From CALXQW01 sp031553045 (GTDB lineage: Bacteria > Verrucomicrobiota > Verrucomicrobiia > Opitutales > Intestinicryptomonadaceae): DNA of 48,480 bases. This document shows, piece after piece, positions 17,371 to 25,915 of the stretch. Numbering within the stretch: the stretch's first letter is position 1; each line of letters opens with the position of its first letter. The notes under the pieces are model-generated. The model saw only the letters and a program-made list of their open reading frames with translations. It was not told the DNA's origin and searched no databases. Both the position numbers and the translations under genes were made by a program. The stretch is taken from NCBI GenBank assembly GCA_031553045.1, contig JAVBLZ010000015.1, positions 1 through 48,480 of the forward strand. Reading direction: 5' to 3'.

Positions 17371-17420
17371 CCCACAAGACACTAGGCTGTCTGCGCCTTT
17401 GGCGCAGCGTCAAAAATAAA
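17371..17420 (+). repeat. R3 repeat unit, copy a
   Basis: Contains GACACTAGGCTGTCTGCGCC then TTTGGCGCAG and CGTCAAAAA. The CTGCGCC/GGCGCAG stem has a 3-nt loop. Matching units are at 41562 and 47991. Confidence 0.8.
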
Positions 17421-17429
17421 ACCAATTTA

Positions 17430-17522
17430 GCCATTAAAGAAAGTGGAAGCACACCCCTACTTTAACAAAACCCAACTTTAAACCTTAAAGTTTGTTTTGG
17501 AAGCATACCCCACACTTTAATG
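17430..17522 (+). repeat. R2 repeat unit, copy a
   Basis: An AT-rich, C-rich unit with ACTTTAACAAAACCCAACTT, TTAAAG and GTTTTGGAAGCATACC, ending CCACACTTTAATG. Two related half-units are visible. The same unit precedes R1 at the other loci. Confidence 0.65.
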
Positions 17523-17651
17523 TTTTGGCAGGACGGTTTGGATGAAGAGTGAGTATTGCGAAGTGAAGATGGGTGAGAATAGTAGCAGCGCTACATTCTC
17601 AGTCATATTCACGAAGCAAACGGAACTATTCGCCAAACAAGTCTGACAAAA
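17523..17651 (+). repeat. R1 palindromic repeat, copy a
   Basis: Conserved left end TTTTGGCAG then ACGGTTTGGATGAAG; right end ATTCGCCAAACAAGTCTG then ACAAAA. The ends are inverted to each other. The core is private to this copy and has GAGAATAGTAGC/GCTACATTCTC as its stem. Confidence 0.8.
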
Positions 17652-17652
17652 C

Positions 17653-17779
17653 TTGGCAGTACGGTTTGGATGAAGAACAAGGCGCAAGGGTGTGAGGCGG
17701 TGGGAGTGTACTAAATGTACACGACCAGTGCCGAAGCGCCCGCAGCAACGCAGTTATTCGCCAAACAAGTCTGCCAAAA
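17653..17779 (+). repeat. R1 palindromic repeat, copy b
   Basis: Same ends as copy a, directly adjacent to it, but with a GC-rich core centred on TGTACTAAATGTACA. It ends 1 nt before the stop codon of the following minus-strand gene. Confidence 0.8.
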
Positions 17780-17780
17780 C

Positions 17781-19535
17781 CTAGACTTTGATAACATCGG
17801 GCTTGAAACTTACCGCTAGTCTGTATTGTACGCCTGGGCGCATGACCATGGGGTGGTTTCTTTCGAGAACTTGGAGGTAATGAATTTTGCCCCAATAGGT
17901 TTTATAGTTAGGGTCATCAGATACCACATCGGTATCTTGCCAAGTTGCCTGAAAGTCATCTTTTTCAACGTCTATACCCAAGCCGCCTTCGCCTATTGAG
18001 AATACGCCTGCGGCACGGTGCACGGAGTGGGGTGCTGCAATGGCTATTACAAAGCGCATTTTATCTAGGGTAACTTGAGTTGGTACAGAATAGATAAAAT
18101 CTCCGGTAATTTTTCCGCCTGAGAATGTCCAAGAAACTTTGCATGAGCCAAGGCCTTTAACAATTTCGCCATCGGGTTTGATAAGCTCAGGCTGTTCGTA
18201 ACGGAATACGTATGAGTTGCGCAAACCAAGAGATGTTGTGCAACGCTTGCCGTAGTAGCAAGGTACGGTTGAAACGTTGCCGAAAGTAAGTTCAGGCACC
18301 ATTATTGGCATGTATTTATCTGCCGGCCAATCAAAGACGCCCGGCATGTGGGGGAACGCCAAAGAGGAAGATGAGTTCGCATCTCCCGGTGCTATAAGCG
18401 GCAAATGGGTATGCAGGCCGCTTTCAGAATTTTGATAGACAAACAAGCCCTGCTCTTTGCGGTTTGAATTGTCAAAAGAAATGTATTTGCCGTAAGACTG
18501 CGGCGCAAGAGGTTTTGCCTGCATTGGTTTTGCAATGCTTTTTGCGAGGCGTGCCCACTGGCATAAATATCTTGCGGTGTCAAAGTTTGCGTTGCGTATG
18601 GAATTGAGATTGTAGCAAGTGCGCTCATCATCTTTAATCACCAAACAGCCGTGCTCTTGATCAAGATAGGTCATGAAAAAGAACTGAAATAGCCTGCGGA
18701 GAATATCCATATATTCGGGCAATTTGTCATCGACAATCCAATTATCGCGCATGGATTGCAAAATCATAGATATGCAATGCATCTGGCCGTAAATGCCTAT
18801 GCCCCTGCCGAAAGACCAGCCCATGCCGTCTGAACGCACAATGTCGCCCATCATGCGCAGATATTTTTCGGCAAAAGTTCTCAGAGAGGGGATTTTCCTG
18901 TCTCTTAAATGTATGTTTGCGTGAAGCTGCAAAGACTGTCTGATAAATACAAACGCCGTTACGCCATTGAGGTCAAAAACGCCGTCCAAAGACTTTTCAG
19001 GCTTGTCGTCAAAATACGAACCCGATGACGCCTGTTGCAAGCGCTCCAGAAATTTATCTATGAGTTTGCCGGTTTCATCTTTTTTGCTGAGCCCCATGCT
19101 GAAACGTGCAACAGCCTTTGCAATATTGAATATCTGAAAGAAATTTTCATAATCCGTACGCGCCAACAGACGCTTATCCAGATTTTTGCGTGTTTCATCC
19201 AAAAGCCTATCCCAAACAGGATTTCTATCTTTTGAAGGTCCGAAAGAAAGCAGACCCAAAGATGAATAAGCCAAACCGTCTTCAGAATATTCTTCCGAAT
19301 ATGTTTGTGCGGTAATACAACGGGCACACAAGTCCACGATATCTTTACCGTTTATCTGCGTTTCGCCGGTTGCCCTGTAAAACTCTCCGAGAGCGAGGGC
19401 TGCGTGTCCAGATTCGTCGGATAAGGCTATATCCGAATGCAAATTTGCAATAGTACCGTCTTCATTTATGGCGTCGATATTTGCGGTCAAAATGGAACGC
19501 GCCATATCCATGCATTGTTCTGAAAAATTCAACAT
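17781..19535 (-). CDS. Unclassified protein, probable alpha-toroid plus beta-sandwich
   Basis: The 584-aa protein has no signal peptide. Residues about 1-330 are helical with alternating aromatic segments (ALALGEFYRATGE, DGLAYSSLGLLSFG, DGMGWSFGRGIGIYGQMHCI), resembling an alpha/alpha-barrel of polysaccharide lyases and glycosidases. Residues about 340-584 look beta-rich (GLFVYQNSESGLHTHLPLIAP, YRLAVSFKP). His/Tyr/Arg-rich motifs such as GIGIYGQMH could be catalytic, but I cannot name a PL or GH family. A cytoplasmic lyase or hydrolase acting on oligosaccharides is the best guess. It is divergent from the 1145-aa secreted protein, with which it probably shares regulation. Confidence 0.6.
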   Translation of the reverse strand: MLNFSEQCMDMARSILTANIDAINEDGTIANLHSDIALSDESGHAALALGEFYRATGETQINGKDIVDLCARCITAQTYSEEYSEDGLAYSSLGLLSFGPSKDRNPVWDRLLDETRKNLDKRLLARTDYENFFQIFNIAKAVARFSMGLSKKDETGKLIDKFLERLQQASSGSYFDDKPEKSLDGVFDLNGVTAFVFIRQSLQLHANIHLRDRKIPSLRTFAEKYLRMMGDIVRSDGMGWSFGRGIGIYGQMHCISMILQSMRDNWIVDDKLPEYMDILRRLFQFFFMTYLDQEHGCLVIKDDERTCYNLNSIRNANFDTARYLCQWARLAKSIAKPMQAKPLAPQSYGKYISFDNSNRKEQGLFVYQNSESGLHTHLPLIAPGDANSSSSLAFPHMPGVFDWPADKYMPIMVPELTFGNVSTVPCYYGKRCTTSLGLRNSYVFRYEQPELIKPDGEIVKGLGSCKVSWTFSGGKITGDFIYSVPTQVTLDKMRFVIAIAAPHSVHRAAGVFSIGEGGLGIDVEKDDFQATWQDTDVVSDDPNYKTYWGKIHYLQVLERNHPMVMRPGVQYRLAVSFKPDVIKV

Positions 19536-19604
19536 CTATAATATATTTTTTTGCGAATTGTTTATGAAAGCGAGAAGGATTTATTATTACTCAGCCTTTG
19601 TCAA

Positions 19605-19661
19605 ATCTCAATTTTACAAATACAAAACTTTTAAATCGCCTGTGCATTGCAAAACTGAGAT
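19605..19661. promoter_or_regulatory. Inverted repeat in divergent intergenic region
   Basis: ATCTCAATTTT (19605-19615) and AAAACTGAGAT (19651-19661) are inverted with one mismatch across a 35-nt spacer, between the divergent 584-aa and 1145-aa genes. It could be a regulator site or a weak stem. No clear core promoter was found in this 186-nt gap. Confidence 0.3.
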
Positions 19662-19721
19662 GATTCTTGACTTGAGCATGACACTTGTTAGCTTCTGCTT
19701 TAACTTTTAAAGCTTAACGTT

Positions 19722-22700
19722 ATGAAAATATTGAAAATCATTGCGACCCTGTTTGTGGGTCTATCTTGCCTGAATTCCTTGGCAAAACCTTTGACCCTGA
19801 TGATAGAGGCGGAACGTCTGCAATTCACGGGTAACTGGGGTCAACCAAAAATGAATCCTTACGGGCTCATTGTGCTGTCTCAAGATAATGACGCCTCTGT
19901 GGAATTTACGCCATCCGGAACAATTATTTTGCCCGAAGCCGGTAAATATTACGTCTGGGCGAGAACTTTTGACCACCCAAAGTTTGCGCCAAAAAGTAGA
20001 AAGGCTAATTTGCTGATTAATGGCAATGCGCTTGAAAACATAGTTGGTGTACACGGTAAAGAAGGCCTTGAGTGGGAACTTGCAGGCGTTGCAGAATTAC
20101 CAAAGGGCGAAGCGCTAATATCCATAAAGCCGCTTGCAAAAAGCACTAAAAACATCCGCTTTGATGTCATTGCGTTTTCGACAGACCCCAACTTTAATCC
20201 CGTTGGCAAATTTGCAACTATGAAAGAGCGTTCCAAATACGTAGCACGCCCTTCTAACCCAAAATTAATATTTGAAAGCGAACTGAGCAAGTTTCCTGAG
20301 ACTGTTGAAATTGACGAGCCAAAGTCTTTCATGATACAAAACAACGTAACAAAAATCACCTTCAAAGAAGTCTGTGATAAAGAAGGCAACAGATATTTTG
20401 AAAGGTCTCAGTCTATTTTTTACGAAGGCCAATTTTTCCCTTTGCCAACATATAAGGAGGAGCTCTTATTTTTAACTTACTCTCCTGACAATGTGGCAAC
20501 ACAAGAGCATTATTTTGTATCTTGGGCAAAGGCGACGTCGTTTCCAAAAGTAAAGATTCAGAAAAAATTAATGGACATAGTGTCCGCACCTCTGAACCCT
20601 TACGCCGTGGGTGAAAATAAAATACTAAGGCCCATAGAAATCAAAAAAGACGAGGGTATAAAATCTCTCATACTAAAATATCCTTACGATATTACGGCAA
20701 AAATCAGCCTGCCTGACAATTCAAACCCCATAGTAAAGTTTGAGGTAAGCTACAATGCGGATAAAGACGGCAATTATTCCTTCGGTTTTTTGGGCTATAA
20801 TCAGGTTGAAGAATCCAATTTCAACAATGTTCAGTTGCCTCCGCTATTTATGAATAGGAAGCTTATGCTCACGCCCAAAATGGTTTCCAGCGATTTAACT
20901 TCTCAGGCGACAGTTGCAATAGACCTCAATTTGAACGGGCACAGATTCACTCAAGCAATCTGTATAGACCCCTCAAAAATACCTTATGATGAATGGTCGA
21001 AAAACAACAATTCACGTTACGGGTTTTCAATATCCTCCCCAAATTCAAAGATACAAGCGGCAATATTTCAGCCTGTCTTGGGCTTGGTTGATTCCAAGAA
21101 AAAAGCCGGAGAAATTGTCAACGGCTCATGGTACATGGTTGTAGTTGACGGAGATTGGACAAAAGCTTTTGAGCTTATTAACGAAAAAATCTTCCACTCC
21201 TCTCACTTGAGAACGCCTTATACGGCGTCGCTTTCTCAGGCGCTTGAAAATATCTGCAAGTATATGAAAGACGCCGACGCAAGCGGTTGGAGCAGCCATT
21301 TAAAAGGCAGATGGAACATTGAGGGGCAATACTCTGTAACTCAGGCAAACGCCCTCGGAGAAATTTCTCTGGCAATACTCACAGATGATGAAGAGTATTA
21401 CAAAAATTTTGCCTTGCCCACTATTGAGTTTTCGCTCTCCAGATATGGCTCTCACTTCACAAGCTTGACCGACACCACAAACAAACTCGGCGAAGCCTAC
21501 TATTTATCCGTGCCGGGCAATTTTTTCAAAGAAGATTATTACGCTTCTTTGCATAAACTTTTGGGCTCTGGCAACGTATGGCTCAAAGAATTTTACTCGC
21601 CTGAAGATAGATACAAGCCCGCAACAAGTGTCCCCGAATGGGCGACAGACTTTGCCGTATGGCTTGCCTGTCCGGAGTTAAGGGATATAGACAACATCAA
21701 AGGTGAAGCCTTGGCATGGTCTAAAAAATCCTTTAAAGAGGCAGATACCGCCGAAGGCAATTACAGAAATTTTGTCAACGTATCCTTCTATCCTTACTGG
21801 TGGCTTTTGACAGACCTTTATGAAGCCACAGAAGAAAAAGAACTCATTGAATATGTAAACTTGGGGGCGTTTTATTCCATGATGTCTCTTTGGAATTATC
21901 CTATTCCGCCCAAGGGCAATGTAGATATTTACAAGGACGGCTATGTTGAAGGCATGGGCAGATTCTGGTGGAAAGGTATGGAAGTTTTCAAACTCAACTG
22001 TGTTGAGAATGACCCTGTGATGAAAAAAATTGCTCAAGAAAAAGGTATTCCTGAAAACCTAGTGCGCTTCTGCTTCCCGATGAAGCCTCAATCTGCAGAC
22101 GCTTGGCAAGTTTCAAGAATAGGTTTGGGCATAGAACAACCCAGCACATACTCCGCAAATATTGAGCATTACAGAAATATCCTGATGCCAAGCTGGGCGC
22201 CGGAACTTCTTAAAGCGTATCAAATCACAAATAGGGACATACTAAACAAGTTTTCCCGCCATGCAATAATTGGCAGATACGCAAATTTTCTCGGCTATTA
22301 TATCAAGGATTTCACAAACATCCAGCATGACCCTATGTATCCATACAAAGGGCCGGACGTAACAAGCTTCTACTATCACCATGTGCCCTGCCACTTTGCG
22401 CAAACTTATGACTATCTGATGACACAGGTTGAGCAACGTTCAAAAAACTTGATAAAATTCCCGCACTTGCGCCAGCAAAATTATGTGTGGTTTACCGACA
22501 GAATTTTCGGCCAGCCAGGCAGAGTATTTCTCGATGAAGAAGTGCGCCCGATTATATCAATGGGCGCTGTCAGCGTGGATACGCCAAACGTAAGCATTGT
22601 TACTGGGCGCGCAAAAGACGGTATCTGGATAATACTTTTAAACGATACCCCCGAACAAGTCATCACAACGCTTAAATTTGACAAAACCAAGAAATTCTTG

Positions 22701-23159
22701 AACGGTGTAGATTGGTCTGCACAAGCGGTATTGATCAATAATAGGGGCGACAAACTTGCCAAGTCGAAGCCCACAGATGCAATAAAAATTCCTGAGCTGG
22801 GCTTGGTTGCGATGAAGATTTCTGCGTCAGACTATAATCCCAAACTTGACCAAAGGCCGTTGTCCGGTCCTGAACACATAGTCAAAAAGAATGTCGCTGA
22901 AAATTGGGGCGATATGCACGCATTCAGGATACGTTCGCCATTTGGCTATGACTCTCTTTATGTTGTCTTAACCGCAGAGGCAAAGCAGAAAGGCAAAGTA
23001 ACCCTCACTCTGAAAGACAAAACTTTTGTGGTGGACAAATTCCCTTATGAATTAAGCGTATATCCGCTTTCTCAAGATTTAAAAATGCCCTTCAAAGTAA
23101 AAATTGAAGAAGGCGGCAAGACGGTCTATGAGAGTGAGCTTATAACAATCAAAGATTAA
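19722..23159 (+). CDS. Large secreted protein with carbohydrate-binding-like domain and putative glycan-active toroid
   Basis: The 1145-aa protein has a signal peptide (MKILKIIATLFVGLSCLNSLA). Residues about 25-155 form a beta-sandwich like those attached to lyases and sugar hydrolases (MIEAERLQFTGNW, AGKYYVWARTFDHPKF, FDVIAFSTDPNF). Residues 200-480 look beta-rich. Residues about 510-900 are helical and aromatic (RWNIEGQYSVTQANALGEI, YVEGMGRFWWKGMEVF, FYYHHVPCHFAQTYDYL), consistent with an alpha/alpha toroid. The C-terminal 250 residues are again beta-rich. I do not recognise a CAZy family. A periplasmic or surface enzyme acting on a complex glycan is likely. A terminator follows; the methyltransferase cluster begins 250 nt downstream. 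Confidence 0.65.
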   Translation: MKILKIIATLFVGLSCLNSLAKPLTLMIEAERLQFTGNWGQPKMNPYGLIVLSQDNDASVEFTPSGTIILPEAGKYYVWARTFDHPKFAPKSRKANLLINGNALENIVGVHGKEGLEWELAGVAELPKGEALISIKPLAKSTKNIRFDVIAFSTDPNFNPVGKFATMKERSKYVARPSNPKLIFESELSKFPETVEIDEPKSFMIQNNVTKITFKEVCDKEGNRYFERSQSIFYEGQFFPLPTYKEELLFLTYSPDNVATQEHYFVSWAKATSFPKVKIQKKLMDIVSAPLNPYAVGENKILRPIEIKKDEGIKSLILKYPYDITAKISLPDNSNPIVKFEVSYNADKDGNYSFGFLGYNQVEESNFNNVQLPPLFMNRKLMLTPKMVSSDLTSQATVAIDLNLNGHRFTQAICIDPSKIPYDEWSKNNNSRYGFSISSPNSKIQAAIFQPVLGLVDSKKKAGEIVNGSWYMVVVDGDWTKAFELINEKIFHSSHLRTPYTASLSQALENICKYMKDADASGWSSHLKGRWNIEGQYSVTQANALGEISLAILTDDEEYYKNFALPTIEFSLSRYGSHFTSLTDTTNKLGEAYYLSVPGNFFKEDYYASLHKLLGSGNVWLKEFYSPEDRYKPATSVPEWATDFAVWLACPELRDIDNIKGEALAWSKKSFKEADTAEGNYRNFVNVSFYPYWWLLTDLYEATEEKELIEYVNLGAFYSMMSLWNYPIPPKGNVDIYKDGYVEGMGRFWWKGMEVFKLNCVENDPVMKKIAQEKGIPENLVRFCFPMKPQSADAWQVSRIGLGIEQPSTYSANIEHYRNILMPSWAPELLKAYQITNRDILNKFSRHAIIGRYANFLGYYIKDFTNIQHDPMYPYKGPDVTSFYYHHVPCHFAQTYDYLMTQVEQRSKNLIKFPHLRQQNYVWFTDRIFGQPGRVFLDEEVRPIISMGAVSVDTPNVSIVTGRAKDGIWIILLNDTPEQVITTLKFDKTKKFLNGVDWSAQAVLINNRGDKLAKSKPTDAIKIPELGLVAMKISASDYNPKLDQRPLSGPEHIVKKNVAENWGDMHAFRIRSPFGYDSLYVVLTAEAKQKGKVTLTLKDKTFVVDKFPYELSVYPLSQDLKMPFKVKIEEGGKTVYESELITIKD

Positions 23160-23250
23160 CTTTAAACTCAGCTACAACTTCATCTCTGCCAGATTGAGTT
23201 GGGATGATTGTAGAAACAAAACGTTTTTTAATTCTTTTTTATTAGCTTTT

Positions 23251-23279
23251 AAATCCGCCCCAACAGGCGGATTTTTTTG
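23251..23279 (+). terminator. Terminator of the 1145-aa protein gene
   Basis: AAATCCGCC and GGCGGATTT pair around CCAACA and run into TTTTT. Confidence 0.85.
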
Positions 23280-23378
23280 CCCATCTATATCATGTACGTA
23301 TAAAAAACCCTCCTTATTGAAGTAAAAAAAACAAGGCAATTTCAAATGAGAAGAATTTGTATTACTACCTTCTAGAGC

Positions 23379-23413
23379 AAGTACGGTTCAAATGGTAACA
23401 GATTTTCTAACTT
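23379..23413. repeat. Dispersed repeat, copy 2
   Basis: CAAGTACGGTTCAAATGGTA, then ACAGATTT, matches 3782-3809 at most positions. The right palindrome arm is degenerate here (TCTAACTTG). It overlaps the 3' end of the araC-like gene ending at 23407. Confidence 0.4.
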
Positions 23414-24324
23414 GAACGTGGAGACGTACCCCAGAAATTTTTGTAGGCTTTTGAAAATGAAAATGCGTTGGCGTAGCCCAGCTTTTCGGCAATTTTTGCA
23501 TTTGTAAGCGAGGAATCTGAAATCAGATTTTTTGCGCAAAGCATGCGTTTTTTTAAAATCAGTTTCATAATCCCCATAGAATAATTTTTCATGCAGATTC
23601 TGTGCAGTTTTGTCTTGGATACCTTGAGCTCTTTGGCGACAGTTTCGGCATTCCAAGCGGCATTGGGACGTGAAGATATTTTTGAGAGTGTTTCTTCCAA
23701 AATTTCCTCAGGATTTTTTTTGACTGTGTATTTGCCCAAGTCTCGACGCAAAAACTCAACCATCATATCTGCATAAGCCTCCAAGAGTTTCAAGGACTTG
23801 TCTTTGGCGTAGGCTTCTTCAAGATAAAGCCGCATTGCCATCTCAAGCTTTGATGCGAATTTGGATTTTTTAAGAATGGGCATACTCGGGAAATATGCGT
23901 TCCAAACGCCCATATCCGCCACATGAAACCAGAACACACGCCAGTCTTGCTTTGCCACATATTCAAAAGAAGTGCCGGCAGGCGCAATAAAAATACTGCC
24001 TTTTTTGATTGCACTTTTTTTGCCGTTTACGCTTAGCTCCGCCTCTCCGCTTATGGTGAAAATAACAAGGTGAAAGTCCACACCGTCTCTGGACAAATAA
24101 AAGCCCTTTCTGTGTATGCTCATGCTTGCGGAAAGCAAGCCACGCTCGCCGAGTATGTCAACAGAAACGCCGTCAGGAGATTTAATAGCGCCCTTGCGCG
24201 CCTTGTCCAGATTTGTGGGCATGGTCGGATTTGCCAAAAAATGCTCCACACAAGTCTCCGGCATGAGCAAGAGCTCTTTGTCGGTTTTTTTATTCCAGAG
24301 ATACTCTTTTTTTTGACCCGCCAT
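23407..24324 (-). CDS. AraC-family transcriptional regulator (1)
   Basis: The 305-aa protein has an N-terminal cupin-like ligand domain (VIFTISGEAELSVNGKKSAI, KGSIFIAPAGTSFEYVA, residues about 80-130). The C-terminal AraC DNA-binding domain has two HTHs: NAETVAKELKVSKTKLHRIC, then NAKIAEKLGYANAFSFSKAYKNFWGTSPR. It begins 3 nt after the UroD-family gene and shares its transcript. Regulators of this shape bind small molecules, often sugars, and activate nearby promoters; the targets are probably this cluster or the flanking glycan genes. Confidence 0.88.
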   Translation of the reverse strand: MAGQKKEYLWNKKTDKELLLMPETCVEHFLANPTMPTNLDKARKGAIKSPDGVSVDILGERGLLSASMSIHRKGFYLSRDGVDFHLVIFTISGEAELSVNGKKSAIKKGSIFIAPAGTSFEYVAKQDWRVFWFHVADMGVWNAYFPSMPILKKSKFASKLEMAMRLYLEEAYAKDKSLKLLEAYADMMVEFLRRDLGKYTVKKNPEEILEETLSKISSRPNAAWNAETVAKELKVSKTKLHRICMKNYSMGIMKLILKKRMLCAKNLISDSSLTNAKIAEKLGYANAFSFSKAYKNFWGTSPRSS

Positions 24325-24327
24325 TTT

Positions 24328-25752
24328 TTAGAAAGAAAGCAAAAGTTGCCAAATAAACATTGTCCCCATTCCTTCGATATCGTTCCAGACCTTTTTGCAA
24401 AGTTCTTCACTGCCGAGAATTTCTTTTGAAATCCGCTTTTTTTCAACCTCCCACGGTACGGCAACAGAAACTTCCGCAGGGCTTTTTGCCGACTTTGGCA
24501 AGCCTTCCAATTTTGAAAAATCTTTTACTTGCGCAATCTGCGACAAATCTGGCTTGTATGCGCTAGACGAATATCCGCCAAACTCTTTGCAAGTTTCGTA
24601 CATTGCCCTAAAGTTTTCGGGCTTGATTTCATTCTGCATGATTGCGCTTGCATCCATGATATATCCGCCGTCTTGCGCAACTTCTTTGATTATTTTTTTG
24701 CAGATGTCTCTCACGGTTTTTTCTTCGCCGAATGCAAGTTCAACATTTGGCACGCCGCCGCTTAGGCAAAATTTATCGCCCAAAGCCTTGTGAACGTCAA
24801 AAATATTTCCTTTATCTACATGATAAACTATGCTTGCGTCCGGCAGTTCTCTAAATGATTCAAGGTGAAACTTCCAATCGCCTTCTGCGTAAAATAATGT
24901 CTGCCTGCCCTGCTTTGCAAATTCTTGAACTATCGCCTTAGTGGTCGGCCAATAGTGAGATTCAAACACGCCGTCAGAAACAAAAGGCTTGCAGCCCCTG
25001 TGCATCCAAAAACCTATTGGCAGCAACCCACTTGAATCCGACGTGCGTAAACCTATGTCGCAGAGATGCGGCATTAGCGCCTCGCAAGCCTTCAAAACTT
25101 TTTCAGGACGCTCAAACATATCCATCGTAAGCCCCAGATAACCGCGCATCTTATCCGCAAGAATATCAAAAGGCGCTTTAAATATACCCGCTATTGCGCA
25201 AGGTGTTTGGGCTTCATCTTTCATACGCTGCGCCTGCGCCCCAAAGGAATAAAAATAGTGGTACATCGCCATTGAGCCCTTCACCAAAGCAAGATTGCTT
25301 TCATAAACACCCTTGTTTAGGCCTGTGCCTATTCTTGTGGAAACTCTCGGCAACCATTTGTTGTAGAGGAACGCCGTTGGGTCGTCGATGAGTTCGTCAT
25401 ACTCGTCGGCGGACATAAATGCGTTGTCCTCCTCAGGCTCAAGATATTGAAAGCCTGTGTTTGGAGAGACGTCTATACCCGGTATTCCGTAATATTTAAG
25501 CCCCAAAGCCTGCGTGAGCCCTGTCCAAACATAGACCATGTTGGGGACAGTTGCATCAAACTCAAACTGTTTGCACATATCAACTATGGCGTCAAATGCC
25601 TGCGGGAAGTCATGCGTTACCTGCTGACAATTTCTGCCCGTCAGTACTGCGCTGATTTCCGCAGCGAATGGGCGAATTGGCACCATGTCTGGTTTTTGAT
25701 TACGCATTGCGGCAACGTATCTTGAGAGTCTGTCGTTAAAGTTATTTGCCAT
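24328..25752 (-). CDS. UroD-family protein (1), atypical corrinoid methyltransferase-like
   Basis: The 474-aa protein has the UroD/MtaA-like TIM barrel fold by motif order: PEKVLKACEALMPHL, FWMHRGCKPFVSD, FYAEGDW (287-293), FCLSGGVPN (328-336) and GGYIMDASAIMQNEIKPENFRAMYETCKEFG. Where MtaA-type enzymes have the zinc motif H-x-C-G, this protein has AEGDW, so canonical zinc thiolate activation is unlikely. It is about 120 residues longer than UroD-family protein 2. It could be the substrate methyltransferase of the system or a partner of the corrinoid protein. ATG 25752 is chosen over 25881 because the family sequence begins there. It is not a heme-pathway UroD. Confidence 0.75.
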   Translation of the reverse strand: MANNFNDRLSRYVAAMRNQKPDMVPIRPFAAEISAVLTGRNCQQVTHDFPQAFDAIVDMCKQFEFDATVPNMVYVWTGLTQALGLKYYGIPGIDVSPNTGFQYLEPEEDNAFMSADEYDELIDDPTAFLYNKWLPRVSTRIGTGLNKGVYESNLALVKGSMAMYHYFYSFGAQAQRMKDEAQTPCAIAGIFKAPFDILADKMRGYLGLTMDMFERPEKVLKACEALMPHLCDIGLRTSDSSGLLPIGFWMHRGCKPFVSDGVFESHYWPTTKAIVQEFAKQGRQTLFYAEGDWKFHLESFRELPDASIVYHVDKGNIFDVHKALGDKFCLSGGVPNVELAFGEEKTVRDICKKIIKEVAQDGGYIMDASAIMQNEIKPENFRAMYETCKEFGGYSSSAYKPDLSQIAQVKDFSKLEGLPKSAKSPAEVSVAVPWEVEKKRISKEILGSEELCKKVWNDIEGMGTMFIWQLLLSF

Positions 25753-25833
25753 AAAAATACCGTCTTTGGTGGTTAAAGTTTGATAACAAAAATAAATTGC
25801 ATACGCCCCAGATTCTCCCAATCCAATGTAGTT

Positions 25834-25862
25834 TTGACAACAATAAAAAATGATATTACTAT
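25834..25862 (+). promoter_or_regulatory. Strong-looking promoter antisense to the AraC/UroD operon
   Basis: TTGACA (25834-25839), a 17-nt spacer and TACTAT (25857-25862) lie in the 163-nt gap between the second AraC gene and the UroD gene, pointing to the plus strand. No plus-strand gene follows, so any transcript would be antisense to the AraC regulator. Confidence 0.35.
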
Positions 25863-25915
25863 TAAAATTTGGATATACCACACTTCACGTAAAACTCTCT
25901 TGAACAATGGCATTA

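Noticed and set aside
17523..17779. Integron attC sites
   Set aside because: The ends lack the RYYYAAC/GTTRRRY core pair, no cassette ORFs lie between copies and no IntI-type integrase is near.
17626..17895. 89-aa ORF over R1 copy b
   Set aside because: It consists of repeat sequence plus the antiparallel end of the 584-aa gene and has no independent support.
24328..25752. Uroporphyrinogen decarboxylase of heme synthesis (hemE)
   Set aside because: The sequence is longer, lacks the HemE N-terminal RQAGRYLPEY-type motif, and sits beside corrinoid genes.
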